Source: Sipunculus nudus (taxonomy: Eukaryota; Annelida; Sipuncula; Golfingiida; Sipunculidae). From it: DNA of 64,000 nucleotides. The position numbers and the translations under genes were made by a program. Of the stretch, positions 36,201 through 47,500 are shown in pieces (position 1 is the stretch's first letter; each line of letters begins with the position of its first letter). Below the pieces are notes generated by a model that saw only the letters and a list, made by a program, of their open reading frames with translations, was not told the DNA's origin and ran no database searches. The stretch spans positions 10,847,508 through 10,911,507 of the forward strand of contig CM049313.1 of the NCBI GenBank assembly GCA_026874595.1, given 5' to 3'.

Positions 36201-39200
36201 GAAGCTATGATTGTATTTTTCCTGACAATCTTGCAAAATCCATGTGTGTCTCTGCTGGTAAATTAAAAAAAAAATTGCTCACATGCAGAGTCAGTTGAAT
36301 AATTACTTTTAACTTTTTTAATTACCTTAACTTTACTTTTAACTTTACACTCCATCCCATTTGACCATACTGCATGTAGACTAAAACTTTATAAATATGC
36401 ATGACGTGATAATGATACATTAAGAACCATCTCATTCACATTAAATGTATATAAGTACAGTGATTAAGATTTTATCAGAGAAATACTAAATGACTAATTT
36501 GATCAGGAGTTAATAAATAATCAGGAAATCCTCATCTTTTTAGTATCATATAGAAGACTTCATATATTAGTGTTTATACTGTTTCTTTTACAGATGACTT
36601 TGCAGATTCTTATGGCATTCAGAGAGTTGTACAGGCCCTCCATGCTCATGCATGGCCAAATATACAAATGAAAGGTAATGTTAAGCTAAATACATTCATG
36701 ATTGCATCGTGTAATATATCAATGATGAAGGTTAGAGTGACCTATTTCCGGGTCCGGTCAAGGTCGGCCCATTGTGTGGCATCAAGATTGAGCAGGCATT
36801 AGATATTGCAGGGCAGGGGGAAAGTTTCAGGCAAAAAATATTTGAGGGTGTATATAATAATTATAGTAGGTTGGTGATAGGAGAAATTTAATAAATAAAA
36901 AAATAACAGGGTTGGCCTTTTTGTTTATATTGGAGGGGACTGAAATTTGCATATGTGTTTCTGTGAAATGCCTTGACAGGTGGTGACATCTAATGGCTAG
37001 TTTTAGAAGATGCCATTTATTGCCATATTCTGTGAAAATTATACACAACCCGCTGTTTTCCTGGAACAAATAAAAGTGCAGGAGTTATGCTTGAGTTTGA
37101 TGTATCACATGTTGCCAAACACTTGAAAGAAAAAAACCTTCCCAGTGCCCAAAACATATGCACCTTAATATATGATAACATATAGGGCTCGTCAATACCT
37201 CCCTCTAACCTGAAAGGTCAATGTAGGCAAACAAACAATTCACTAGTGAGTCCGGTCCTGGCTGGTCTGGTCCAGCGATAGACGGTACGCTATTTTGTGT
37301 TGCCGGTCTTGTCCGGTCCACCCCAAAATTATGGAACAGACCAAGGGGTCCGGTCAACACCTCTACATTCTGATATGGATGAGGATGCTGATTGGCTCTG
37401 AGCTGATCAGAATACGGATTTAATGAATTAGCTTACAGAACCAGTCATATACAGGAAACCTCTATTGTGATTATTTCTACAAGGAACTTCAATCAGATAA
37501 TGTAATTAAATGATATGTATGGCACTTTTTTTGCTGCTTTTACATTTGTGATCAATCAGTTGCTGCTTTCACTGAGCAAGTTAACTTATGAACTTGCATC
37601 AGATTGGGTTAAATAAATAAATTGATAACATAGCATGTTGATCCAGGAATGCAATTGAAAAAGCGAGTTCATGGATTTTTTCCTGTACCAGGGCACTGGT
37701 AAATCAGGCCATAAATCAAATATTTGCCATTGTCAATTTGGTATTTTGCCCCAATTACACATTTTCTCATTTTATAATGGCCCTTTATGGTTTCAAGACT
37801 ATTTTTAGAGAAATATCATGAAAAACTATGTGGACAGGGTTAGTATCACAAAGTGTGTATGTGTTTACTTATCAGCCGAGCCAGAATTCCGGAGTCCATA
37901 CATGGTAGCAATGATGAAGGAAGAAGCCAAGGCCAAGGCAGAGCAGGCCAAAGCAACAGCTACACCATCTAGTGAGCAAAAAGAGAACCAAGCTGATTTT
38001 ACCACAGATACCTCTGGTACTGAGGACAAAGCAGTACTGTGCAATGCAGAAAAAGATTCAAGGACAGATAGCCAGTTAAATAGTGATAAATCTAAAGGTG
38101 ATTCCAAAACTAATACCTCATCTAAAGACGATGGTGGGGCCAAGGAAACAGCCTCATCAGCTGAAAGGATAGGTATGTCTGACACTGTGTCCTGATGTTG
38201 TACTTAAAAGCCTACTCTGATATCTGATGTCAATTAACTAAAGATAATCTCCTTTAACCTTTGATTCAAATATGCCAGAAAAACTCAGATCCCACTGTGC
38301 ACAGGCTGTTTGTTTTGTTTATATCCATGTGTTTATAACATGTGGGGGACCACTCACATAACCCAAACACATTCAACAAGGACATCTTGTGGCAAGTCAG
38401 ATGAACCAGAGTTTTGTAAGGGTGATTTACAGCAAGTGACTTTTCAATAGTGAGCACCTTCGGTTACATGCTTTAACCGTTTGTCAACATTGGGGCATGT
38501 ACATATATGAACTATCATACTATGTATACTAACAGCTTGTAGATTAACAATCTCATACATAATCACAGAGGCGTTTTAAGAATTTTTTAACTGGAATAAC
38601 CTACAGTTCATTTTTGTATATGAAGAGTCCTCCAGAAGTCACACGTTTTACAGAAAGGATGGGTGATTAGCTTGCTTTAGTGAAGTCTGCATTAGATGTG
38701 CATCATGTTACTATGGGGTGGGGGTTACCTATTGGACTCTGGTACACATCCCATGTCAAAAACTATATTAACCATCTTGATCGAGAAAATTATTTCTTCA
38801 TTCTATTCGAACCAATGCCTCACAGGTATTGTGTCACTTAGAATAAAACAATGACCAGCCATTGAACTAGTTTAATGGAATTCTGACTGCATATAAGCAT
38901 GTTGTCCAAGGGTTGATGGTTAACAGCAAGTCATGCCAGGGATAGGAAAGGACAGCATTCACCATAGAGATGGGATTTTTTTATGTTCACATGTATCACT
39001 CAGTCATAGACTAATTCCAAGGTTACAGGCTGTGTCCAGCTATATGGTTATGACAATACAGACAGCCACTGAAAAATGCAATTTTCTTCATTTTTCCAAT
39101 AAGTATACCTACTGAATCATATTTGATCAACTTAGACCATTTTCTCCCACAGACAGCATGTTATCTGATGATGAAGCAAGGTTAATTAGTGCATTGGGCA

Positions 39201-39571
39201 ACGAGGATGAAAGTGGAGAGGAATCGTTTGAACAATTGTTTTCAAGAATGAAAGTCATGACAGGTGAGTTCACACTGGGGCAGGTGTTATATAAACAAAT
39301 TTATAGGTCCATGGGACCGGATGCATTGATGTATATATATATATATATATAACCTTCTGACTCTAAGAAAGAATAAACCACAAACAAAAAGTGGAGTCAG
39401 GGTTTGGGCTGATTACATTGACTCCATCAAGGACAAGCTGAGGCCTTCATCCACTCCTTCACTAATGACTAAAGTTCAGAAAAGTTAGTTTCCAGATATT
39501 TGGCCTCAAAATGCTGTAAAGAGAAATAGAAACAAATGTATTTGTAGATGCCACATCAAGCCAAGAATACA

Positions 39572-39630
<59 letters not shown>

Positions 39631-40437
39631 GCATGCATATACATGTATATATACATGTATACATGTCTGCAGCCAAAGAACCAGCTTTTAGATCACACTA
39701 GATGCTGCCTAAAGTCTGTATGCAAATGCAAGGAAAGATCTAGGCCAAGCTTTGCAAGAACGGCTTATGTCAATATTGTTTAGTTAAGTCTAAACAATAA
39801 ATTTGCTCAACATAGTGTAAATAAAAGATGAAATTTTGCATGCACTAGATTTAGTTAGATCGAGCCAGATTTTACTGGGCTTATGTAAGTTTTATTTTAG
39901 TTTTACAGGCTTATGTCAGTTAACTGTAAGACAATCTTTTATCAATATTTATATTTTCATCATATTTTCTGCAGAGAAAGCCCAGAGTTTACCACCGGAT
40001 CAGAGGAAAGCATATGCTGAACAGGTAATTATATCATAGCAAAGTTGTACTTCCAGATACCAATATTTCATACCTTATATTGTCAGTCTTATATGGAAAT
40101 CATTAAAAATTACATACAAGGTCTACAGTTAAATTTTCCAAACAAATATGAATCAGCAGTGTATGCTGGAATCAGTCACCATTGGAAAATAATTAAATTA
40201 TTGAAATCACACTTTAATTCTAAAGATGTTTTTATCAAATGTTATTTCACATTACAAATTCATAAATCCTTGAGAGATGTTATGTGTGCTTAAACTTTGT
40301 ATGATGACACGTGAGTGACATTCAGCATGCCTCTAATAAATATTATCACTGTTCTGTAGGTGACCATGGCATTTTGGAAAGCAATTGGGGGTGATGAGGA
40401 AGAGATTGCAGGACTCACTGAAGAAGACATTAAATAA
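24236..40437 (+). CDS. AAGAB: AAGAB (alpha- and gamma-adaptin-binding protein p34), complete, nine exons
   Basis: Exons 24236-24299, 31901-32091, 34904-35003, 35866-35955, 36594-36674, 37876-38172, 39153-39263, 39975-40024 and 40360-40437 join into one 1062-nt frame (353 aa; human about 315). Residues 1-175 are the Rab-like GTPase-fold domain: start [20 protein letters not shown], then [21 protein letters not shown]-type [62 protein letters not shown]. Residues 176-274 are a Lys/Glu/Ser-rich linker that accounts for most of the extra length. Residues 275-353 hold the conserved C-terminus: [43 protein letters not shown]. In vertebrates p34 is a cytosolic chaperone that binds adaptor subunits during AP-1/AP-2 assembly; the same role is inferred here. 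It has the exon pattern expected of an orthologue and no disruptions. Confidence 0.96.
24450..24995. mobile_element. Foldback/MITE element with ~110-bp inverted arms
   Basis: Left arm about 24452-24560 (GACCGGTACCCCGCTC ... GACTGGTTCCAACTC) is repeated inverted at about 24874-24990 with one indel. Lies in AAGAB intron 1. No clear target duplication was found. Confidence 0.7.
25325..25805. mobile_element. MITE with ~45-bp inverted ends
   Basis: Left end (TGAGTCCGATA ... GAGAGTTTCTACAATATAAGCC, to about 25373) is repeated inverted at about 25757-25802. It holds a perfect palindrome at 25377-25404. AAGAB intron 1. Confidence 0.65.
25377..25404. repeat. Perfect 28-bp palindrome
   Basis: Half-site GAAGATGCAACGGA followed directly by its exact reverse complement, with no spacer. 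Confidence 0.95.
25845..27830 (+). mobile_element. Repeat element beginning AGCTCAGCTGACT, interrupted by a nested insertion
   Basis: Starts with AGCTCAGCTGACTGAAAGTC and AGCTATAG, and ends at a CAGTCAGCTGAGCGTCATGA and GGGTCACTT block near 27800-27828. A second, shorter copy with the same start and end motifs is at 43035-43580. An unrelated element (26490 to about 27651) sits inside. Open frames here are spurious. Confidence 0.6.
26490..27651 (+). mobile_element. Helentron/pearl-like element with ~280-bp internal tandem repeats
   Basis: Begins with a hairpin, TCCGCCAAAACAAAGTTTTG then CGGA; an inverted copy of the tip lies near the right end (TTTTGGCGGATAC), and it ends CCGTATTCTAG followed by T. 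Core units containing CATATCTCnGGAACCGTT and GGTGGCGCCACCT repeat about every 280 bp (26972, 27259). An A|TC start and CTAG|T end with subterminal inverted repeats suggest a non-autonomous Helitron/Helentron. No Rep/helicase frame. Confidence 0.6.
28704..30852 (+). mobile_element. Element with GCGAACCTGT inverted tips, hosting a second Helentron/pearl-like copy
   Basis: GCGAACCTGT at about 28708 and its inverse ACAGGTTCGC at about 30835 bound the region. Inside, roughly 29600-30704 repeats the family of 26490-27651: three core units starting at 29753, 30031 and 30309 (period 278 bp) and the same end, CATATTCTAG followed by T. Confidence 0.6.
29518..29552. repeat. Two 14-bp palindromes 21 bp apart
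   Basis: TCTAGACGTCTAGA occurs at 29518-29531 and 29539-29552 within a short run of TCTAGACAC-like repeats. Confidence 0.9.
31008..31140 (+). repeat. 70-bp tandem duplication
   Basis: ACAAGTAATACAAAATCAGC ... GGAAAGAAT at 31008 and again at 31078, nearly identical. AAGAB intron 1. Confidence 0.9.
31901..32091 (+). CDS. AAGAB: AAGAB exon 2
   Basis: Acceptor TTTGCTAG, donor AAAG|GTAACA, phase 1 to 0. Encodes [11 protein letters not shown] through [17 protein letters not shown] to FIVGFDSRK. Confidence 0.96.
32959..34539. mobile_element. hAT-like non-autonomous transposon
   Basis: Tips CAGGGTTGG and CCAACCCTG. An exact 8-bp target duplication TATCTGAC lies at 32951-32958 and 34540-34547, diagnostic of hAT-type insertion. 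Subterminal regions are packed with GCCTAAAAC/GTTTTAGGC motifs (at least six at the left end), likely transposase-binding repeats. No coding frame remains. It lies in AAGAB intron 2. Confidence 0.85.
34904..35003 (+). CDS. AAGAB: AAGAB exon 3
   Basis: Acceptor CTGTTTGCAG, donor GATG|GTAGGG, phase 0 to 1. Encodes [19 protein letters not shown] and on to CGYED. Confidence 0.95.
35390..35850 (-). repeat. Dispersed repeat, copy 3 of 3 (inverted)
   Basis: In the AAGAB intron after exon 3. On the minus strand it has ATGTGGTGGCAAGTCAGATA and the downstream AACACGTTGTTGA, matching the middle of the family. Confidence 0.5.
35866..35955 (+). CDS. AAGAB: AAGAB exon 4
   Basis: Acceptor TTTCAG, donor GAAG|GTGAAA, phase 1 to 1. 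Encodes [20 protein letters not shown] and an acidic end DCDDEE. Confidence 0.94.
36594..36674 (+). CDS. AAGAB: AAGAB exon 5
   Basis: Acceptor TTTTACAG, donor AAAG|GTAATG, phase 1 to 1. Encodes [20 protein letters not shown] and the end of the GTPase-like fold. Confidence 0.95.
37876..38172 (+). CDS. AAGAB: AAGAB exon 6 (variable linker)
   Basis: Acceptor ACTTATCAG, donor ATAG|GTATGT, phase 1 to 1. Ninety-nine codons. The start [20 protein letters not shown] is a charged helix, followed by a Ser/Thr/Lys/Asp-rich disordered run. This is the least conserved part of the protein. Confidence 0.92.
38200..38640 (+). repeat. Dispersed repeat, copy 2 of 3
   Basis: In the AAGAB intron after exon 6. 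Collinear landmarks with copy 1 over about 430 bp, substantially diverged. Confidence 0.65.
39153..39263 (+). CDS. AAGAB: AAGAB exon 7
   Basis: Acceptor CTCCCACAG, donor ACAG|GTGAGT, phase 1 to 1. Encodes an acidic helix and the conserved [12 protein letters not shown]. Confidence 0.95.
39565..39660. repeat. (TA)n microsatellite with ACATGTATA edge
   Basis: Long TA run with a short TACATGTATATA flank. A shorter TA run is at 39336-39351. AAGAB intron 7. Confidence 0.9.
39975..40024 (+). CDS. AAGAB: AAGAB exon 8
   Basis: Fifty nt, acceptor TTCTGCAG, donor CAG|GTAATT, phase 1 to 0. Encodes [17 protein letters not shown], a signature of the family C-terminus. Confidence 0.95.
40360..40437 (+). 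CDS. AAGAB: AAGAB exon 9 with stop
   Basis: Acceptor TTCTGTAG. Encodes [20 protein letters not shown] and ends TEEDIK-stop (TAA at 40435-40437). This tail matches the conserved AFWxAIGGD end of AAGAB proteins. Confidence 0.96.
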   Translation: MTMAFWKAIGGDEEEIAGLTEEDIK

Positions 40438-40461
40438 TATTCATAATTAATCAGTTTTATA

Positions 40462-40467
40462 AATAAA
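40462..40467 (+). terminator. AAGAB: Putative AAGAB polyadenylation signal
   Basis: Canonical AATAAA 25 nt after the AAGAB stop codon. A 3' UTR this short would be unusual, so a later signal may be used. Confidence 0.45.
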
Positions 40468-40652
40468 TTATTCCACATGCAAGAATACCAATAGTGAGTG
40501 ATACTTTAGTTCCCTTGGGCTAAAACAGTTCCTATAATCAAAAACATACTATAAACTTTAGTTGCTATGAGCAAAAGGAATATTTCGAACAACAAAAATA
40601 TCCAAAGATATTATCAGTGGTATGACCCTCATGCTGTGAGTGCATATGAAGG

Positions 40653-40858
40653 TACAGGGGCGGATCCAGGATTTAGGAAAAGGGTGGGTCCAACCCAGGA
40701 GGACTAAAGAAAACCCTAAAAAAAAAGTCCTCAGGTCTGCAAGAGGGGTCCAAGCCGCAAAATTTTGTCTGAAGCCCCTAAAAAAAGGTTTCTGATGAAA
40801 AAAGGGGGGGTCCCGGACCCCCTGGACCCTCCCCCCCCCCCCTGGAACCGCTTCTGAG
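40653..40858. mobile_element. Small MITE with CAGGGGCGGATCCA tips
   Basis: Left tip CAGGGGCGGATCCAGGA; right tip TGGAACCGCTTCTG is an imperfect inverse. AGGTA flanks both sides. The interior has G- and C-rich runs. A truncated relative lies at 41345-41520. Downstream of AAGAB. Confidence 0.65.
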
Positions 40859-41344
40859 GTATTATATTTAGGTGTACACCTAAGTAACTTATTAGATGGG
40901 ATGCCAGCAGGTACAGAATATTTGGGGGGGGGGGGGTAGTTCAAAGTTATAAACCAAAAAAAAAGTTTAGTAATTTAGATGACAGTAGATACCATTTCCA
41001 GTTTCTAGGCATTACAGAACAAGCTTTAATGGTAACTTTTGGCCAGTTTGTTGAGTTATTAAATTTGTAAATATGGTAGACAATTTCTTAGGAGATGTAT
41101 GTCATTTTAGGGGACATTCCATGCATAAATGATAATGAAGGGTTTTAGCCAATTAGCATATCATCTCCAGTCTTGCTTTTATCTATGTTACTTTGGCTAA
41201 TTCTTATGTGCAAATGTAAACCAACTTGAAAAGAAATTCTGCTTCAGCAAAGTTTTATATATTCTCCAAACACTGCTGCAACTTGGTGTTTTCAACACTA
41301 AGATTACTTTTATTGATGCCACCTCAGAGGCAGATCAGTCACAG

Positions 41345-41520
41345 GGGTGGATCCAGGATTTAGGAAAGGAGGGGTCCAAGCCAGGGGACTAATGACAAAA
41401 CCAGAAAAATGATCCCCAAATCTTGAAAAAAAGGGGGGGTCCACAACCCAAACATTGGTCTGAAACCTGTGAAAAAAAAGAGGTCACAGTGGCTGAAAAA
41501 AAGGGGGGGGGGAAGAGTCC
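41345..41520. mobile_element. Truncated relative of the CAGGGGCGGATCCA MITE
   Basis: Left tip CAGGGGTGGATCCAGGATTT and GGGGGTCC-type runs; the right tip is missing. Confidence 0.55.
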
Positions 41521-42119
41521 AGTATTTTGAACCAAGAGGAAAATTTGGTTTGTTAAAAGGACACAATATTATATGAAATGGGAGCATGGCTGAATCATGA
41601 AATGTATAGAATTGTGGTCTCCTTGTTTAGTGAATTATGTCAGTGTTATTAATAGTCAAATTGAAAGTGTGACTGATGGTCAGTCAAGCACTAATGGAAA
41701 TAAAGTCTTGTATACTTTTCAAATTACATTTTAGTATCACTTCCAGTACAAAGATGTGAGATTTTTAGTACCAGAGTAGGACTCAGCCAAATGGTTAAGT
41801 TGTTGGGGAGGTCCCTAGTCAGATCAGGCATGAAAATGTATCAGAACACAGACACTCCTAAAAACATTCACTAATCCCATGTCCTTAAAACATGGCATTT
41901 ATCATTTAAAATCGCGTGTGAAACCTTTAAATGTGTGGCCCCTTGATGTGTTAATCTAATTACTTCTGGGTATTTCCTGGTCCTGTTTATATAAAATATA
42001 GCAGCTCAGTTATGACATATCATATATATAAGATTACATCCATCCTCTGTCTCTGTCATGGGATCTGACATTAAATTACATTAAGTAGCCAAACACTTCA
42101 ATCTTGATCGAGACTACCT

Positions 42120-42190
42120 CCTCTGTATTCAGTGCCACCAAGAGACTATGGACCTCCGTCTGCATTCAGTGCCACCAAGAGACTATGAAC
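42120..42190 (+). repeat. 36-bp tandem duplication
   Basis: ATTCAGTGCCACCAAGAGAC then TATG, twice. AAGAB/TIPIN intergenic. Confidence 0.85.
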
Positions 42191-42472
42191 TCATCTTTTA
42201 AAATTGGATTACTGGCATCAGTATACAGATGTAACAGGTGCAATATAGAAGAATGAAAGTAATACATTCTCTGCTATTATATTTACTATGTAAATGTTTT
42301 GCTTAATCAAGGCTTGTGCAACAATGCATGAAATATAATGTGATATTAAAGAAAGGAAATTAGAAAGTTATATGATGTTGACATGCCGGTTACTATATTA
42401 CCTGCTGTTTACTGGTAGATATTGCTGATATACCGTAAATTCTTTGGGGATGACAGGCATGCAAATTGTGAG

Positions 42473-42485
42473 AGAGAGAGAGAGC
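42473..42485. repeat. (GA)n microsatellite
   Basis: Short GAGAGA run in the AAGAB/TIPIN intergenic region. Confidence 0.85.
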
Positions 42486-43034
42486 AAATATGCATAAATC
42501 TATTAGCTCAATGGTATGAAAGTGTGATTTGCAACCTGTGTAATTAACTCCGTGATAATTAATAAAAGTATATGATAAAAGTGTGTGTAAAATTGTGTAT
42601 TTTTATCTGAAGTTTGTGAATGCTGGTGATGGATGACCCATTTAGAGAACAGGTGTCATTAAGGGTTTCAATTGGTGCATGAAGCAATATAAAATTGCCT
42701 CTTCAAGACATCAAGGTCTGTTTGATCAATTCTTTGGCATAAGTTGCTTCAGTTTTTATTTGTGGACATTCAACTGTTGTGTGCAAATCAGGTTTGGTTT
42801 CAAATGAAACTCAATGTATTTAAATACAAAAGCAAATGTTTCAAATAAATCAAATGCAAAATATTTTCCATTTGAACCCAAGCCTGGTGCAAATTTACCA
42901 ATTTACGAAATACTGGAAAATAATCTATATAGGTTCTCGCATCAATTGTCACATTAATTTTGTTAACATTCAGTGATTATGTGCCTATAAGCTGTATATT
43001 TTCACACAAAATATCACTTTTTCCAGGATTATGT

Positions 43035-43580
43035 TATTAGCTCAGTAAGTCATCTAAGCTATAATGATCATGCTTTGTCTGTCATCCATCCGGCTGGCCA
43101 TTAACAGAGCACAAATCATAACCATTGGACCTAGAACTTCTAATTTTACATCATTTGAGGTCCTTGAAAAAACCTGAAATTAGGTCAGTGTGAACTGTGT
43201 GTTCTCAGGTTAATGGGGCTTGTAAGCCAGGACCTCAATTACAGGTTTATGCACCGTGCACTTAGGACAACCAAACGTGACTACTGTATTTCTTCTATTT
43301 TAAACCTCACGGCTATTAAAAACTGCACCCAGACTGGCCAAGTACCACATGAAATCCTGCTAGACAGTCGATACCAGGAACCCAAAAACCACACCCAGAA
43401 CTCGCAACCACAAGGCAAAGGGTTTCATTTTCAGAAATACCAATCAATAAATGGGCTCCTATACCCTAACATCCTGTGTCCTATCGTTTCTTCAAGCTTT
43501 GTTCAATCAGTATCATCTGTCGTATCATAGCCACAACCCACTTATCAGTCAATTGAGTGTCATGACCCATTTAAGAGTCA
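43035..43580 (+). mobile_element. Second copy of the AGCTCAGCTGACT-type element
   Basis: Begins TTAGCTCAGTAAGTCATC and AGCTATAATGATCA, followed by ACAAATCATAACC and GGACCTAGAACTT as at 25845; ends CAGTCAATTGAGTGTCATGA. The interior 43210-43500 is unrelated to the first copy. Confidence 0.55.
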
Positions 43581-43726
43581 CTTCAATTTACTAGTAAAAA
43601 TCAGGGCAGTATTGCTTTTGTCTGGTGAAATTTACCTGCATATACCCAGAAGCACATTTCCAAACTTTTGTCCTGATTTTCTTCCCATTATTCACAAAGC
43701 AAAATCATTATATAAATTTATCTTAC

Positions 43727-43732
43727 TTTATT
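43727..43732 (-). terminator. TIPIN: Putative TIPIN polyadenylation signal
   Basis: AATAAA on the minus strand about 90 nt after the TIPIN stop codon, the first canonical signal downstream. Confidence 0.5.
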
Positions 43733-43821
43733 TCCTGACTTTCATACACAGTATAAAAATTAAAATGAACTTGATAACCACATGTAATTAGCATATCTTA
43801 AATAAATATTATGATTATCTA

Positions 43822-44594
43822 TCAGCTTGGGGAGTTTGTATCAACATCCATAGGTTCACCTGACCCAGCATCAGGTGTGGTGTTCTGATTGTTGGATTCT
43901 GGATTAGCAATATCAACAGTATCTGTAGTGTCTTTAGTAGGAACATCTGCATTATCTGAACCGTCTACAACAGGGATATCTGCTTTTTCTGTACTGTCTA
44001 CACCAGGAACATCAGTAGTTTCTGTCCTATCTGCATCTGGTTTTGTTTTCTTACTTGAACTATCAGTAACACATTCATCACCCACTGATTCCGCTGCTGT
44101 AGCCTCAGCATCACTGTCCAAGGCATCCATAACTTCATCCATTGTTTGTTCCTCTTCATCTGCGACTAGTTTGTTCTTTACATCACACACAGCATCTGTT
44201 GCATCATCAACACATTTACTGGGGGAAGCAGATGGTTTATTTTCCATTTCAATTTGTTCATTTGCATCACTTTCCATTTTTTCTGCATTTATGGTGTTTT
44301 TACATGAAATATCAGATTTCACATCATCACTTGTTGCGGCAGCAGAGTGCTCAGTATCCTCATCTTGTTTCACCAATGTACTATCATCACCATCATTAGA
44401 TTTGGCTGATGTGGATGCAGAATTAACAGTCTCCTGTTTGTCACTGTTGGTTGCTGTGGAGACAGAAGTTTTATCATTATTTTCCTCCCTCTCATCATTA
44501 TCTCCGCCTACTGTGACCTGCACAGCTTCAGCTGACTCAGCAGATTTGCTTGTAGCTGACTTTTGACCTTGGGGATTCATCCTTTTTTCAAGTT
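43822..44594 (-). CDS. TIPIN: TIPIN terminal coding exon 8 (long acidic tail)
   Basis: Acceptor TTGTTGCAG. Encodes ELEKRMNPQ... and then about 245 residues rich in Asp, Glu, Ser, Thr, Ala and Val, ending [11 protein letters not shown]-stop (TGA at 43822-43824). There are imperfect short repeats of the type (T/S)xxVDxxDxADVP near the end. The reverse strand is open only because of composition. Confidence 0.92.
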
Positions 44595-47500
44595 CTGCAA
44601 CAAACATACATATTGACATAACATCAAAGCCACTGACATTTTCTGTCCAAGTACATGGTACCAAGGCCATGAGACATGTTTTTAATAATGGAAAACTACA
44701 CAGGGTGCATCTGATGCACTGCATTATACTGGCATGATGTTTGGTTAAAGTTTACAGTTAGGGTACTGTGGTTGCCTATTTGTTCGCGAGGATTTCAAAT
44801 TTGCGATATTCGCCAGACTTATCGCAAAAATAAAACCTTTGTGAATAAGATGTCCCTGCCTCAAAGGCAGAGTTGAAAAGTAAAAGGCTGACATTCTGAA
44901 TAATAATAGATCGTTTACTTTCAAAGACTGATATCTTAAATGATTTCACATCTTTCCAACTGCTTGTCATTAACAAAGAATATTTTTTAATAAGATTTTG
45001 TACACATAACTTATGATATAATAAATTCACACAATAATGGTTACACACTGTGTATAGGTCTTTTGTATTGTGGAATTGTGAAATTGGAACCCTCTAAAAA
45101 AAACAAAAGTTGAATATTGCAAAATTTTAAATCAGGGAGGTCACAATGCATCAAATAATTGATGCTTTGAATTGCAAACCCTTGATCAAATTGTAATTGA
45201 TTCTTAGCCTACGAATTCAACTGTATAGACTTTTTTTTTTCATGTGACACTCCAAAGCCCCCAATTAGCTGTCAAATTCGAAGGAACTGCCACAGTTGCA
45301 AGGCTATTTATCTTGAATATGCCCCAGATCTTGCTGACAGACAGTTTGTGGTAGTCTCACAGGGAGTCTAAAAAAATTATGCCATTGCATTTGTGGTTAC
45401 TTTAGCATGTTTAATAACACAATGCCCAGTATACTAATGTGTCTGGTGTTGCCTATTATCATTACTAATGACATTACTTTGACAAACATATAGAAAAGAC
45501 AATCAGTACAAAATGGCCATTTAGTGTAATATCATGAGAGGAACAGAATTATAAGTCCACATATACAGCAGTGTAAATACAGATGTAATTCAATAGGAAC
45601 TCCTGTTCGTCTTACAGTACTGAAACTTACTTTCCCTCATATAGAACTACTGGTAAAAACCTTTCTCATAAAATAAGATTTATTCAGTATTTTTAATTAA
45701 CAGCTTACATCATTTTCTGTGAATTTAACTTTGAATTATCTATTTGACTTTACTAACATGCACCTTAATGTAGGCCTACACAATGTCATTACTCAACAGG
45801 GATGAGGGACTAGCTTTTTGAAACATCTGTTATAAACTAAATAATCATGGAGGTTTTAATTTTACAGAAAAAATTATCCATGAATACCACAAAAATAAAA
45901 CACCAACTGGTAATTCAGAATCTACAGTATGCAGCATAGTCTGATGAATCAAAAAATTATTTAATTTCTTAAATATGAAATCTGTAAATGAATTTAATAA
46001 ACAAGCAAGATCTTGGAATTTATTAAAAAGCATGAAAAAGTCAGCTGGGCTAAAATGGCAGATGCAAACTTGAATCTTTCTTAACCAAATGATTAATCTG
46101 TCTGAATGGTGCCCCAGAGCAGTCCTGACTGAAAGAGTATCAAAAGCGAATAAAGCTCAGAGACCAACCTTCCAGTGTTATTCCCATCCTTTTTGCTCGT
46201 TTCTCAAGTGCAAGACGCCGATTCCTCTCCATACGTTCTTTCTGAGCCTCATCCACAGACTGAAAATTTTAAACATGACATGTTTCATAGACCATTTTTT
46301 CAGAATGCACCTATTGGTATTATACCAATTGTTCCTAACTGTTCTTGAAGAGCATCATCTGTGTACATTATTTAATCACATTTATTTAATAAGAAATGGT
46401 GCATATATAATGTAGTACTTCCTTCTGTTTTGGGGGCAAAGTTTACAATTAGTTTTATTTTAATCTGTGATTACAAACCATTCATGCAAAAATACATAAT
46501 TCTAAATGAAATCTACAGTAATCACTAGCTTTTGATGTCAGGTTTTTAGGACTATGGAGGAACATGATATGTTCAATATTATGTTCATGAATATATTCAT
46601 GATTATTCTTAAAAATACCTGATACATAATTAAATGTTTTCCCCAAAATAAAGTCTCTGAAACTAATTCCCCTTATTGTAACAGCTGTAACTTATTCCAA
46701 AACCTAACAAGAAAAGTTGATCTATAGAACAGACCTGGTTTGTCCAACACCTTTCATGGAAGTAACTGCAGGAAAGGTTTTGAAAACTAGTGGGAAAGGT
46801 GAGAAACATTTCTTAAAACTATATACAGTGGAACCCCACAATTATGACCACCTTAGGGCCTAACCCAAGTGGCTGTAATTTTTGGGGTGGTAATATTTGT
46901 GACACTCTAGGTTACTTTGATCATATATTCAGGACCATGAAAAGTGATCATAATTTTGGGGGTGGTCACATTTGTGGGGTGGTCACAAGGCAGGGTTCAA
47001 TTGTAATAAAAGGACTGATGTGTGTAACATCAGTGACAAACAGTAAACTGCTGCATGGTCATCCATGTTTGAACTTTGCTCTTCATTAGATGCATTAATA
47101 GGATGAGTATGGTAACTGTGCCTCTAATTCTTTTTTAATTATTGTGCTAACATCATTTAAGCAAGATCAGATTTGTGACCTTTAAAAAGCAGCAAGGTCA
47201 TCAATATTTGATCCTGACCTAGCCCCTCATAAGGAGCATCAAATAAATTTGGCGACTATGCCTCGAATTCTTTCCAGTTATTTTTGGCATGATTGCATCT
47301 TTGACCTTGAAAAATGTGTCAAAGTCACTCATATTTAAACTTTACCTTGTCTTTCATGAGATGCATCAATGGTGAAATTTGGGACAGTTTGTTTTCAAGT
47401 TTCAACAACATATTTAGGATAGAAGTACAGAAAATTATAATCTCAAAAGATACATAAAGTCTTCCCCAAAATATAATCTGCATTTTATGCATCATAAAAT

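Larger units (their letters stand above)
40468..43726. other. AAGAB-TIPIN convergent intergenic region
   Basis: Holds two CAGGGG-tip MITEs, a 36-bp duplication, a GA run and a short AGCTCAG-type element at 43035-43580. No gene recognised. Confidence 0.6.

Noticed and set aside
40558-40944. 128-codon proline-rich minus-strand frame
   Set aside because: It spans the CAGGGGCGGATCCA MITE, whose G/C runs produce Pro/Gly codons.
43889-44566. 225-codon plus-strand open frame
   Set aside because: It is the antisense of TIPIN exon 8 and is open only because of that exon's Asp/Ser/Thr-rich codon composition.
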